64,000 bases of DNA from positions 1,650,126 through 1,714,125 of the forward strand of contig JXTB01000028.1 of assembly GCA_002914805.1 (NCBI GenBank), written 5' to 3'. Position 1 is the first letter of the stretch; each line of letters starts with the position of its first letter. This stretch comes from Parasponia andersonii. Its lineage: Eukaryota > Streptophyta > Magnoliopsida > Rosales > Cannabaceae. A program made the position numbers and the translations under genes. Below the pieces are notes generated by a model. The model had not been told where the DNA came from and searched no databases. It saw nothing but the letters and a program-made list of their open reading frames with translations. Positions 46,646 through 60,110 of this stretch are shown piece after piece.

Positions 46646-49600
46646 GAATTATTAAATATAATCGGGTTTTCTATTGCTGATCCCCCATTGAGTCATACCA
46701 CCTTGCTCTAAAAGGACTAAAACGAATGGAATTAGGCTAAGAGGTTGATATTTAGCAAATCGTATTCATAGTATTACATTAATGAATTTTTTAAACATGT
46801 ATCTTATGAGAGAATGATTAAGACGATTCTCCAAGTACCCAAAACCACAACCAATATTTGTCCCACCAAAAAAATAAAAAATAAAAAAAAGCCAATTGGC
46901 AATGACATCATATACTTTAACTTGCCCATATATATTCGACACCGGCAATAACACTAATTAATCAGTAAGAAATTATGTGCGCGCAATACTTTGAGCTTAT
47001 CATCGTCATCTTTGAACCTAACTGAACATGTTGCGTAAGCAATATGTCTATTTCGAGGCTTTTTGGGGTCTCCACTCTCCATTTCTTACTTAATTGGCCC
47101 AGAAGGCGACCTCTTAACTACACATAAACTTAACTTTGCAAGTGGGGTTAGCTTTACCATGTTATGCATCTACATATTTGGGACTTTATCAAGTCACATA
47201 TATAGTTAAGCTATCATCATTGATCGTTTGATCAGACTTGAGATGTGAGCTGATCTCTATCGTTGATCAGTTTCATATAATTTATTTCTCTTCGCCCTTG
47301 TGAAAAATACAAAATTTTTAAAAAAATTCTTGAGAAGGTTCTAATCTAAATCGGAGGTAAATGATTGCAAGAAATGGTCAAATTTGTCGTGCTTAAATTG
47401 AATCCATATAGGTTTGTAGGGTTAATTTGTTTCATTCATGTATATAGTTATCATTTAATTTCCTTGGATTGATAGGAAGTCGTTAGTGGGAGAATTGCTC
47501 TCGAATCTTACGACGGATTCTTAGATGAAAAATGTTTTATGCATTTTTTTATACTTTCATCTCATTATTTATTTAACATGTGAAATTTATTATTATGTTT
47601 CATATTGTGATAATATAACAAATTATATTAAAATACATGTATCAAATAACGTGACTTAAAAGATGCTGTATTTAGTATTCCCCATTCTTTGATTTACACC
47701 TGTTGACCAAAACGTTGGAATTAATGCGATGCAGGAGATAGAGTACTGCTACTCCTGAAAATACAGTGGTAGTATTAGATAAATATCATGCTCATATATA
47801 TAAATATGAGAGCAAAGTGCTTATTGTACAGAGCAAACCAAAGCCACTCATTAGAAAACCAAAAACCTTTTTATAAGGTCTTGAATGGAAATGAGTGTCT
47901 TTTTGATTGCACTTGCAGACACTTGACTCCTGCTGCTTTCCCCATTTCTCATTAATGCGACGACTCTCTCTCACTCTCTCACAAAGTATTACAACCACAA
48001 TAAAGGGTTTTCTTTTTGGTATTTTAACGTCTAGTGTGGTGGTATGTGGTCACCAGTGTTAATGACCTGGCTCATCTACATCCTTGGGAAAATATATTAG
48101 TATTTTCACATTGTTCATCTTAAATTATTGGAGACTGGTTTTATAAATATAAAGTATGTACATACATATGCTTCCTTCCCCACACCCATGTCACACTTGA
48201 GAACTCTTTGCCCCCACCATCAAACACCCTTTTGACCTCAGAAACGTGTTTCAATATTGATCGTCTCCTTTTCAGGGTCATGCCCAAAAAAAGCGAACGG
48301 AAAAAGAAAGGAGAAAGAGCAATTTATGTGTTTAATTTTGCAATGGGCTGCATGCCCTTAGGACTGCTTTTAAAACTGTGTTATAGCTAGTGATCAATTG
48401 CATCAAGCTAAACTCTGCAAGCCAATTATAGTGAGACAGCAAAGTGAATCATAGAAAATCAAAGAAAATGGCAGTGGCAGATATGTCTGTATGAGCATGA
48501 TGATCAAGATCTCATGTTTATTTAACTTACTTTATTTTATTTTTCCTGTATAAGTAGTTAATTTAGCACATACGGCGGTGAATCTTCATCTGCATTCTAT
48601 GTGAAATATGTCCTTTTTGTTGAAAAAGTACTGAGACAACAGACGGACCCAAGTCTCAGACTCGGCAGAATCTTGTTATACCGAGGATATCCGAGTGTCC
48701 CCCATGTATTTATAGTCATGCCTTTTCTTTCCTACTTCTCTATTGTTGAGCTGGCAGCAACTTGAGCTACTATATGGTTGTAAATTACATAGAGGTTATT
48801 TAGAATCCCTTATAGCAGTATGGCCAAACCTTAGATATAATATCCGGATTCAGGAAGTGTGAACTCGATTTCATGATTCAATTTGCAACATGTATAGTTT
48901 CTACTTCAGTTTTCTCTATAGATATACACGATCGGGAAAAATGTTACATGGTTTAGTGAATCTGCATTATACGTTCGGTGACCCCACAGTGAAACTCACT
49001 TGGATCTACTCCAAATGGAGGACTAAAATACGTTAGACATGTCAATTTTTGTAGTCCTTAATTTATTTGTGTATATATATATATATATACACATACATTC
49101 AATTCTTTGGCCTTTTACTAGACAATTAATGGATGCCCTTTACTATTTGTTTAGTCAAGATAAAACTGTTTTGTGTGCGTGTGAGTGTGAGTGTGACAGA
49201 TGACAGTTCATTGCTTTTCCCTGAAGTGATTCAGAACTCTTATTTGGTGACTTAGCATAACTCAAAAGAATCATCGTATTAAATAAATGTCAAAACTTTT
49301 GGGTACTCCTTCTGCAGTTACCTGTGTATATTTTTTTGTAGTAGTAACTTATACTGAGTTGGAAATGTCTTTGCACTTCCGAATTTTCTAGTGGACTCCT
49401 AATCTATCAGTACACATCATTATTCACTAATACACTGAGCATATAATATCATTTTTTACTCATAAAGTGGTAAGAGAACATGATTCTAAACCCAAAAATA
49501 AAAAATAAAAATAAAAAAGACCGGGACCATTGGTATTTTGAGATGAGCTCTAGTTGAAACAGAGTGCATATTTAATTTGTTAATTTGCACTAGTCATATC

Positions 49601-50097
49601 CACTATTGAGTAGCTTCCTTGGTGGGGAACAAATATATTTATCTATATTTTGTCTTCTAAATATATAAGTAATTGTATTTAAATAAGTCTTCATCTCTAT
49701 GAGAGTTTTTATTTTGAATTTTGTCCATAATTTAAGATGATGAGTTCATAAATTGAACATAAGTTGATTATCTTTGATAATTATAGTAATGTCATTTAAT
49801 TTTCAAATTATGGACTTAACACGACAATGTCAAAGCATCACTTTTTGTTGGAATAAGACCAAAATAAAAATGTTCCTTTTCAGTTGCTTGTCCTTCTATT
49901 CATACGTGCAGAGAATACTATAGGATAGCTGCCCTGAGCTCTCCGTACCAAAATTAGTACGAATAACTAGATACCTCTACATCAATGGAACTTTTTTTTT
50001 TTTGGTGTCCCTTTGTAAATCAATCAACATTGTTGAATACACTCTTCTAAAGAGGGGGGGAAAAAAAAAAAAAAAAAAAAAAGGAGTCTCATCCTTG
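46644..50097. other. Intergenic DNA, nothing recognised
   Basis: About 3.4 kb downstream of the ZIP gene. AT-rich with short chance ORFs, an (AT)n run at about 49073-49090 and an A tract at about 50051-50082 just after the ZIP stop. A less AT-rich patch at 48640-48720 may be an old repeat fragment. Confidence 0.45.
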
Positions 50098-52386
50098 CTA
50101 AGCCCACATTGCCATCACTGACATTGCTCCTGCGCCTAAGAGAACTGCAAAATATGCCCATATTTGGAGCTTTACACCTGCTTGCAGTTTTGGGCCCATG
50201 AAGTCAGCCGCTAAGAGGTCCACAAGTGCCATGTAATTCAAAAGCCCAGCAGAACAAGCATCCAGTAGCCCCACCACAATAAGAGCAGTTGGGCTGTTCT
50301 CACTATAAATATTTGACAAACAAATTCCTAGAGCAATGCCCAGTGGAGTAGTAAATGAGAAAAAGAACACCATTATAGCTCTCATCTTGACCCCATACTC
50401 AGCCTGTTTTTAATTTACATATAAATTAGTAACAAAACATAACAATGGGTACTTGATTATGTGTAATATACTGATATTTAGCTTATATAAAAAGGGTTTA
50501 TTCTCTATGAACATATAAATGTCTCACCTGTAGTATGCATCCCCCTAAACCCATTCCTTCAAAGAGTTGATGAAAGCAGATAGCAGCAATGAGTGGTCTA
50601 ATTGTACAAGGATTATCTGAGGCCCCCATTGACAACCCAATTACTACCGAGTGTACCACTATCCCTAGCTCCAATACCTGCAACATTCCAAATTATGAGA
50701 GTCCAACTAAACAAAGTACAAGAATTCAATATTAAAGTTAAGATATGGTCACTAATTTGGCTAAATTTGCGACTAATGAAATATATGGTTTTTTTGAGTG
50801 GCTGAATATTCTAGCTTATTGAAGATTTTCAATAGCCAAAAAGAATTTTATGTATAGAATATTGTTATATGTGTGAGTTCTCAATGGTTCTATTGATGCA
50901 TGGGTACATTTTAATCAAGCTGAAAATAATTTATAATAATATCTTCTACTTTACTTCGAATTCCAATTCAAATTCTCCCTTACTTCCATTTCGATTCTAA
51001 TTCAAATAATGAAAAAGTCTAGATTTTTTTTGGAAGAAAATGGCAGAATGGAATAGAAAGATTTCATTTTTAATTTATATGTACTTATTTTTTTTAACCT
51101 TTTTAAATTAAATTTTAATTAATTTAAAGTTTAATGAATTTTGCTTAGAATTAAATACATTTTTTTTCTTTTGGCATAGGATGTGACTTTGTAATATTTT
51201 TTATTTTTTTTTCAATTACCTTTAACATGGATTTTGTTTTCTTTTAATTGAGTTACCCGATTTTTTTAAACATTTTTAATGATAATTTTATTTCAGTTAT
51301 TTTTAATATGAATTCAACATCTTTTTAAAACTTTAATTACCATCAATGGAACTTTTTTTTCGTCAGCGTAGGATGTAATTTTCAACTTAAAAAAATTTAC
51401 AAAAAAAAAGGATTAATTAGCTATCATAAAAATTATTCCGAATACAATAGAAACCACAATAATAAAATAGACAAGCCCGCTGACCGTTATCAAAATGAAT
51501 GAATAAGAATAATAAATTAGAATAAAAATAAAAATAAAAAGTTATCCACCATTGAAATAATGACATTTCATATTTTAAATTCATTTTCTTTCCCAAACTA
51601 ATAATAGTCAACGATCAACAACCCAAGTTATAAAGGTAAATGTGAGTCCATACCCATTCAAGCACCATTGTTAAATATACAACTAATTAAAATAAAAACA
51701 CAAACCCAAATCCAAATTGCTCACATTCATATGATTAGAAATAAATAAATTTAGTTTACCAAAATAACAAAAAAAATCTATACCTGAGCAACAACACGGC
51801 GTCGTAGCAACTCGGAGCCTTTGTCGCTGACCCCTTCTTCCATTTTCCCATTCTCATGCCCAACGTGCCCAAGAATTTGGTGGGCCCCATTCCGTACTCG
51901 CTCGCCATCGCCATCGCCAACTCGGAGGAGGAAGTGTTTCCTGTAGTAGCTCATCGAGAACGAGTCCACCATGAGGGTGGCGATCGCCGAGAGCATCGCC
52001 ACGAAGGTGGAGAAGGGGAACCTCCGCCACGGCGATTCGGGCAGGCAGTCGGAGCTCAGCGAGGCGATGGAGTCGGGCAGCACGTGCATGTACCCCGTCG
52101 CCAGGATCACCCCCGACCCGAACGCCTTCACCACCGTGAACACGTCCTTGTCCGGCCTCAGAGCCGGAACCGCTCGCGAGAACAGGGGAAGGCACACCCC
52201 GATCATGCTCGTCGCCAGGATCGAGGCCACGGCGATGAGCCTGAACTTCATCGCCACAGCCTTGTTCCGGCAGCCTCCGCCGCTTTTGGAACATTCTGGC
52301 TGGGATTCGGCTCCGGCGCCGGAGGAGAGTAGGAGAAGGAGGAGGAGGAGCAGAGGAGATGTATTGAGATTGAAAAGCGACGCCAT
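50098..52386 (-). CDS. ZIP: ZIP-family zinc/iron transporter (ZIP1/ZIP11-like)
   Basis: Three exons, all joined in phase 0 at consensus sites: 52386-51784 (201 codons), 50677-50528 (50 codons) and 50403-50098 (101 codons and TAG), total 352 residues, the normal family length. Residues 1-27 are a signal peptide with a leucine run. Membrane segments follow at about 49-70, 83-106 and 123-144, a variable cytosolic loop at 145-201, then five more segments. Segment IV carries [10 protein letters not shown] (H210) and segment [11 protein letters not shown] (H237, E241), the family's metal-binding signature. The protein should import Zn, and perhaps Fe or Mn, across the plasma membrane. The loop has only scattered histidines (H169, H174, H177) rather than a dense His run. 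Introns are 1106 and 124 bp. The first exon is GC-rich, unlike its surroundings. Intact by eye. Confidence 0.93.
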
Positions 52387-52646
52387 GGGAGTTGGGGAGT
52401 GAAGATTTGAGCTGGAAATGTATATTATATATATTACATAAAATTATCATGAAATGTCCATAATGCCCTTACGGACTATGGTTTTGACATGGTTTGATTG
52501 TTAGAGAATATAGGGTGAGCTTGGGTATTTCGTAGGGTGACTGTGTTAATTGTGGCGGGCATGTGGTTGGTGGTGGCCCACACTGTGTTTGACTTAACCT
52601 TGTTTGTTTTGGGCGTGGGTCAAACGTCCGACGCAGCGGATTGGGA

Positions 52647-52988
52647 TGACGTGGCGACTTTTCTCTGTTGGAGTAGGAGCGGCTTTATTGACCTGGCCAC
52701 GTGGACCGTACGGGCAATGATTGATGGCTTATTTGTGCGAGTCACCTTGGAGTTATGATGGCACGTATTGAGCACGTGCCTCGAGGTCGTTCGGAAACGT
52801 GACCAAATCATTTGCATTTTTTTTTTCTTTTTGAGGAAAAATGATTTGAAACAAAAGTAAAAAGTTCTAAATTTGTTTCAGAATGAAAAGCAGAAAGCGA
52901 TGCTTCTATTCTCAACGACGTCGTGCAGTTACACTAAATGACGTTTCGCTTCTATTCTCAACGACGTCGTGCAGTTGCACTAAATGAC
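52647..52988. promoter_or_regulatory. ACGT-core cluster upstream of the ZIP gene
   Basis: Within 600 bp upstream of the ZIP start are TGACGTGG (52647), the perfect G-box palindrome CCACGTGG (52697-52704), GCACGTGC (52772-52779), and a 41-bp segment repeated directly at 52902-52942 and 52948-52988, each holding ACGACGTCGT. ACGT cores are bZIP and bHLH sites. The zinc-deficiency element RTGTCGACAY bound by bZIP19/23 was not seen here. Function is inferred from motif density only. Confidence 0.4.
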
Positions 52989-53088
52989 AAAACGTCATGT
53001 CGTTTGTGGATGTGGCATATAAAAAAAGGATTATCAGCCAAAAAAAAAAAAGAAAAAGACGCGGACCTACAACTTTTTGGCAATTTTA

Positions 53089-53394
53089 ACCATATTTTTG
53101 ACATGTTTAAATTATATCTTATATTTTAAATCTTTGCAAATTTGTACATTTTATATATAAATTGGCTAACAAGTTTCTCACTAAATACATAATCTAAATT
53201 GAGGATATATTATTCTTATTGATTAACACAAAAAAATTATTGAAAATAACTTAAAACGATTAACACAAATCACCTAATTTGTACACAAAAAATGCAAATT
53301 TACAGAGATTTGAAATATAAAGATATAATTTTACACAAATCAAAAGAAATAGTTAAAATTGCTGAAATTTCATGCTTTAAGGCAATTTTTTCCA
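53089..53394. mobile_element. MITE with long inverted repeats, copy 2
   Basis: Long imperfect inverted repeats: GGCAATTTTAACCATA at the left pairs with TAGTTAAAATTGC near 53351-53362, and pairing continues through CAAATTTGTACATTT and its complement. In reverse complement it matches the MITE at 21393-21734 over most of its length. The left end seems truncated by some 30 bp. Boundaries are approximate. Confidence 0.6.
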
Positions 53395-54689
53395 ACTTCC
53401 CCTAAAAAGAAATTCATAAATCGTTTTAATACGGTACAATAAACAACATTCAATTTAGAAAAAACGACACCTTAGCCTTGAGGAGTAAACATCATCCTAA
53501 AGAAAATTCTTATAGGGGAATGCAAAAAAACCCGTCGAAAATTAAAACTAAGAAAAACTAAAAATCGACATTAATTTTGCGGGTTCTTTTTTTTAGTTTC
53601 AAACTAACCGAGGAAATACTAGCTGACCAAAAGTTCAATTTTAGGTTTTTTTTTTCCTCTTATATTTTATTTAAAAATTGAATTATTAGATAAAATAAAT
53701 ATCCTGAGAACTAATTTTTGGTTCATTTCTTCCCCAAACCTGTATTTTTTAGCAACTCTCTAAGACTTAAAGATAGTCAATTTTCTAATAACCCAAATAC
53801 CCCAATTAGTATGTGAGGTTTAGTATGTAAGTTTTTACCCAAAAGATAATCATTTTTACCAACTAGTATGTAAGTTTTTATATCCAAATTAGATTTATAT
53901 TCTAGTTGTATTTTTTGTCAATTTGAATATTTATGTTTATTGTTTTATAATTGTTTCATACTATTATTTCCTAATTAGTTCTAAATTAGAGTTTGACCAT
54001 TCTTTTTTTAAAAAAAAATTAAAGTAGATAAAAAAATCAGAATTTATTTCCAATTTAAACTTTAAAAATTGACCAACTGCATCAAAGAAACTGACCAACA
54101 ATTTCTCAGATATAAAAAGTTAATTTTTTTCAGTTAAAACGAAACAAACTAATCAAATCATTTGTCACTTTTTCAACACCTTTCCTTTTGTAGGTTAATT
54201 TTCAGTTTGAACTTAAAATAATCAAAAACTAAACAACCAAGCTAGTAGGTTAGTTTTCAAATAATACTTTGGTTTTATATAAAATGGTCATTTAAAATTT
54301 TCAAAAAAATGGATAGCATAATAACTTTGGATAAACCATAATTTTAATTAATGCACAACAAATTCCAAAGCAATATAGTATAATTCATATCATTTAAAAC
54401 TATTTACAATTATCCATACAGTTTAATTTTGAAAAAATTCATAATATAGAATATAATTAGGTTTTTAATCAAAAGAATATGAAAAAAAGATAACTGAGTT
54501 CGTACTAACCGTGATATTTATACGAAGTTACTGAGTGTTGTGGTATACCTCAATGGTCAGTTAGAGTGTCGATGAGTGATTCTAAGCCTTGAATCGTTCA
54601 CCTTAGTCACTTTTTCACTGAAACCTTAAATGGTGAATCTAAGATCATGAGTGCTTCTGTAGTGGAAAATAGCTACATGGGTCATTCAG
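53395..54689. other. AT-rich intergenic DNA
   Basis: No gene recognised. At about 54545-54600 a weak A-box/B-box-like arrangement was noted but is too degenerate to call. Confidence 0.45.
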
Positions 54690-55138
54690 GTCTGGAACAG
54701 AACCTAAGCCCTTGCACATAAATCAAGGTGATTCATCAGCCTCAGTGTATGAAATATATGCTAACTGCAAAACATATCCATACTATATATTAATGCTTGT
54801 TTCACGACCTCACTAAGGTCAATTTTGACATCAAAATTTTATTTTGAGATCCCAGACAAAAATTAACTATTTGAACCATAATAAACAAAATAATCTAATT
54901 ACTCAAAGTTTCAGTCTGGAACAGAACCTGAACCTTTGCACATAAATCAAGGTGATTCATCAGCCTCAGTGTATGAAATATATGCTAATTGCAAAACATA
55001 TCCATATTATATATCAATGCTTGTTTCACGACCTCACTAAGGTCAATTTTGACATCAAAATCTTATTTTGAGATCCCAGAAAAAATTAACTATTTGAACC
55101 ATAATAAACAAAACAATCTAATTACTCAAAGTTTCAGT
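54690..55138. repeat. Tandem duplication, 224-bp unit, two copies
   Basis: Both units start GTCTGGAACAGAACCT (54690 and 54914) and end at ACTCAAAGTTTCAG. They differ by a handful of substitutions and small indels. Non-coding. Confidence 0.9.
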
Positions 55139-56485
55139 AAAGCTGAGTTATGAGATAACTGGGGACAATTAGAAAGCTGGCTACAAGATGACTTATTAAT
55201 ATAGGCGCCATTATGTTTTTTGACATACTTGTTAAAGGTTTGTTTTTCTAAATAGACTGAAACACTTGTATCTTAAGAGCATAATGAGATAAATAGATGG
55301 AAATATAACTTACAAATATAGAATCCATTTATTCTATAGAGAAATTAGAAAGATGATTTCTTTGTATATTGATTTAGGACTTGAATATTTTGAGTACTCA
55401 ATATATAATAGAGTTATAAGTTAATTGTTCATTAGAGAATTAACAATACACAATGATAAAGATATAATTGGAGAGATAAACAGAATATTAACTTAACTTC
55501 GGTTATGAATTCTCTATAGAGGATCGAACTACATGTAATGATTAAATCAATGAAATACTCGTTATTTTTTGAATAAATTAATTATGTAACTTCAAAAATG
55601 TAATTTCGGATTTTTAGTAGAATAATACAAAATTAATAAATTAGACAAATTAGTTAAAGAGTTTATTAATTGTTTTAGAGCTTGAAGTACAAATCTATAA
55701 GTCCTCAATTTAACCTCATCCTAACACTGTATTGAATATTATATTATTTCTACTATTGCACACTTTGTTTAGATAAATAATTTATTTATTTATAATTAAT
55801 AATTATTATTAACTAATTAAGTAATTTTAAATTAGTTCATGTAAATTTATGGAAAGTTAGGTATCCTAATTTATTTAAATTCTATATTTTAAATATTATT
55901 GTCAGATAATTGGATAAATACAAATTGAAAAACGGCTAAATTACAAATTGAAAAACGGCTAAATTATGTTTCGCCAATATGTTTCTTGAATCCATATACG
56001 TACTCTCTCTTGCCAGTTGCCACAGCTAAATTATTCATTATAATAATGTCGTAAATAAGTGTAATACAATCACTATATAAACTATTTAGCTCATATAAGT
56101 ATAACGGACAAGTTATAGGTTTAGAGATAACTAATAACCTTTGTGAGACACCAATCCAATATGTATTTTTTTTAATCTATCTATAAGTATTGTTTTCATG
56201 ATAAAGTGTGAGAAAAATATTAAATAATATATATATATATTTTCAACTACTCAAATTATAATAACCATCAGTTAATGATTCAATGATCAAAATAAAATAT
56301 CTAAATATAATTATAAAAAAACACTTACTCAATTATGGCCCTATATATATTATACTAGTTGCTTTTCGAATAAGGGAGTGCTTATAGCAAAATACTAGCA
56401 CCAATCTTAGGATATAAGAGCATTAAAGTAGTTTTATTCAAACAACTGGAATGGAATAAAAAAAAAAAATATTTGTATAACCTAA
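55139..56485. other. AT-rich intergenic DNA
   Basis: No gene recognised; one short local duplication (AAATTGAAAAACGGCTAAATTA) near 55920-55965. Confidence 0.45.
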
Positions 56486-59400
56486 CACTACTACAAAAAT
56501 GAATTAGCACGTCACTTAATTCTATGCCATTTTTGAAGTTGGTGCGACATGGAAAAAAAAATGGCTTTATAACGTCACCAGATATGTGACGAGAAGTGAC
56601 GGAGCCCATCCCCTATAATGTTACGTCTCAAGCGATATTGTACATCAATTACGTCGTGCCATGCATGACGTTAAAGCGGCATAACGACGTTGTGTTTAAC
56701 GTGATATCAAATATTCTTTTTTCAGAAATCTTTACTGAAAATCTCTCTGAAAGGTGGTAATATAAGTTATAACACGATAACACGACTCAAAATTCACACG
56801 ATTAGCTGAACCTACTTAACACATAATTGAATCAAATCGATACGATTAAGTAATTTGTTAATAAATTATATTAAATAATTATTTTCGAAAAAATATTTTT
56901 TCATGAATTTTTTGTACATAAAAACAATAAACTAGTTTCTTTTACTGTAGAAAACTTAATTAAAAAAATTGAATTAACTAACCACTATGCTGTTTATATA
57001 CATTTTCACTTATCATCAGATGACACGTAAAATAACTAACGCGGTTTAATTAAGTTAAATAAGACACGATTTGTGTCGTCACCCTGATCTCTCTTTCCGT
57101 ATCACTCTATCTATCTCTCGAAACGATGCCGCTTCCCCCTTCAGCTGCCGCCTAGCGTTTCACTTTTTTGTTCGACATTTGAAGATAATTACTTCCATTT
57201 TTAGTCATTTTTTTTTCATAGAACTTCTCTTTTCTAAGAGTGGGCTTCGTGTTTAAGTGATTATTATCCAAAAAAATTGTAGTTTGATATTAGATTTAAG
57301 ATTTTTGCCACTGTGAGTAAGTTTTTCTCTGTTTTGCTTTGTCCGAGTTCAAGTTTGGACCTCCTAAATCCTAATCTGTGGTTCTGGTAAAGTTTTGTTT
57401 ATATTCTTGCTTTTGAAATTCTGTTTCTATAATATGCTTAAATTTCTTCTCTTTCCTAGGGTAAATTTTTGGCTATGGTGGTAAGAGGTGGACAGTAGGG
57501 TGATTTTTCCCATTCCTAGTGTCAGAAACGGTTCTCCATTATCAAAGGCTGGAGATTAAGCCTCCGATCACTGCTGGAGTCATGGCCAACAATTATCTCT
57601 TCCATTTGAGACGAGCTTTTCTTGATCCATCGATGAAGTCTGGTTCAATCCTTACCTATACACTCTATTTTCATCAACTTTTATTGTGTTATGATTATTA
57701 TTTTTAGTGTATTGATTTTGGTATTTTATTGTTGAATTTGTGCATTGTTTTGGGAGATTCCTCCCTGAATTGGGTTTAATTTTTGTTAGAAAGATGGGAC
57801 TGAAGAACTTATGACGTTTTATATGATATGCTTAATATTAATCTACTCTGATTATTAATAGTTGAGCTGTATTTCTGCCAAGTTTTTCCATTGTTCTTTT
57901 TGTTATTGTTGTTTTTGGTAAAATGGTGGCTTTGTATTCATTTGTGGTGGTTTCATTTAGGGATGACTGAATTTCAGTCCAGTCCAACTCTGTCTATGAC
58001 CTGAGAGCTTCTAGTGATCGACACAGTGAAGTGATAAAAGTGATTCTGATTAGGGAAAGAAAAAAGATAGAGAAAAAGTTTGTACTTTGTCTTGATGATT
58101 TAAGCACTCTTTGACTAGAAAAAGAAAGAGAAAAAAAGGTATATGGTGCTAATTTCTATATACTATATAAGCAGTTTTTTATTAGGAAAAGAAAAAAAGA
58201 ATAGACGAAGAAGTTTGTAAAACTGATTTCATCTGTTTTTTTTTTTTTTTTTTTTTTTTTATACTAAAATTTTTATTTTTCAACATGTTGAATTCTATAT
58301 CCTATCCTCCTGAATTACTCCCAGGTATAGGGGTATGGGGAGTAATCCGTGTTTACTTGCAGAAATAATCCGCTTACACATTTAAGTCCAGCAGAGATAA
58401 GAAAGATAAAGCCTTTCTTTTTCTTGTATTAGCAGTTTCACTGAGTACTTGGTTATGTATATATCTTGCAGGTTTTCAAGCTCTAAACTTTGCTCTAACA
58501 TGAAATAATTGTCCCATAAGTTTTATTGTCATTTTTTGGAATAATTTATTCTGTTTCATTTTTAGGTCCAAGTCTTTTTGTGCGTATCATTTTATTGCAT
58601 AAATCACTGACTTAGGAAGCATAAGAGTAAGCATTTGTGTAGCATTACGCTTGGATAAATATTTTATAATGCCCTTCCAACTATCATAAAGACACGATTC
58701 AACAATTAATTTCACTTATATAACTGGCCCAAATAATGTAAAATGTATTTATTTATTTGACTTCTTTTTAATTTTTGTACATTTATATCAGTACATGTCG
58801 AACGATCAAATCCTAACTTTAAAAGCTCCTATTTTAGTAAAAGATATGTCGCAGCAGTGAATTATATTCCTTTTCATGGCCTAACTCGTTGGTTATACAT
58901 TACTTTTTAGCTCATTATTTTAATTTGACCATATAATAGCATTTAGCACTTAGTTTGACTTACTAGACTTAGAAATGAGGATATATGTGTCTTTAAGTCT
59001 CTATGGACCTAGTTTGAGTATTTTATGCATTGTTATGACTTTTTGCTAAGCAACTTAGACTTAAAATAACAAGTTGATCCATATTTTGTGACTTGTTCTT
59101 ACTGATAAAATGTTAAGCAGTATATTAGATATACCGATTTGTAGAATTTATTATTAGTCACTATCGCTTTCCCAGTTCAAATGTGTTGTTATATGTGGAA
59201 TGAACGTTGTTGGTATTCTATGATGGAAGTCATAAAAGGTTATCGAGGAAAACCAAATTATGTGTGCATCATGACTTGTTGAAATAATTAAGGTGAACCT
59301 TTTTCTTTTTTTAATAACACATAATGGTTGATGCTTTTATTGGACATAATGATTTATTTATCTGAAGTTCAACTATATCAACTCTGGGGTGTTTTTTAAA

Positions 59401-60110
59401 TTTTTTGTGCAGATATTACGTACCCTAATAAAGGGAGGCCATCAAGTGCATGAATCCTAACTGCACAGAATTCAACTTTCCCCAAATTAAAGCTCATCCG
59501 TTGCACAAGGTATGAAGGAAGATGACTTAGAGCTACATGACTTAGCAAAGTGAAGAGCAATAATAATCACTAATTAGCCTGTTGAAATAATTAGCTAACT
59601 AAGCTAGTTGCATGGTTGAAATAAAGACTCTGTGGAAGTATGCTTATACTTACTGGACAATTCAAATGCACTCTGTTATTTTTAGATTAATAGTAGAACT
59701 TTGTACTTTAATTTATAATATAACTTTACTTAAATTAGATTTTATTGTACTTTTATATGTATGAGTTTTTATCTTTAGAATTTAAGTTATGTTTGCGAAT
59801 CTTGGTGTTGTATTATGATACTGTATACTTTATGTTGTTTATAATTTTGTTTTTATAAATAAAATCTTGAGCATTTAAATGAAATTTAATTTTAAAAAAT
59901 TTTTGAAAATATTTTTCACGTTACCAAAAAAGCAACATTGTAGATGAGTCGCTTTTTTTTAGTGATGATGTAGATCTATCACATTGTTTTTCTGATAGAA
60001 AAATACTATTTTTAACAGTGCTCAAATACACATTTCTCTACTTGGTTACATGATATACTTTAGATGTCGCTAAAAAAGTGACGTGAAAGAAGCCTGCTTT
60101 TCTTGTAGTT
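56486..60110. mobile_element. Non-autonomous CACTA-like DNA transposon (probable)
   Basis: The left end reads CACTACTACAAAAATG, and the right end in reverse complement reads AACTACAAGAAAAGC, close to CACTA-superfamily termini. Both subterminal regions carry CACGTCACTT and other GTGACG/ACGTC motifs as inverted subterminal repeats (left 56507-56720, right about 59915-60090), another CACTA trait. No matching 3-bp target duplication was seen and the last base of the right terminus has decayed. The 3.2-kb interior (about 57060-59600) is non-coding by eye, with CT-rich, leader-like sequence at 57080-57480 and no TNP2 transposase. A T tract lies at 58231-58260. Confidence 0.5.

Noticed and set aside
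50051-50082. A tract just past the ZIP stop codon as evidence that the gene is a retrocopy
   Set aside because: The gene retains two introns with normal splice sites, so the A run is unrelated.
51856-52402. Long plus-strand ORFs opposite ZIP exon 1
   Set aside because: They are shadows of the GC-rich first exon of the ZIP gene, which has the family motifs and splice sites on the minus strand.
54545-54600. Possible tRNA-derived SINE or tRNA-like sequence
   Set aside because: The A-box-like CAATGGTCAGTTAGAGTG is followed by only a damaged B box and neither tail nor target duplication could be found.
57519-57707. 62-codon ORF inside the CACTA-like element
   Set aside because: No domain, no similarity recognised, and composition like the flanking non-coding DNA.
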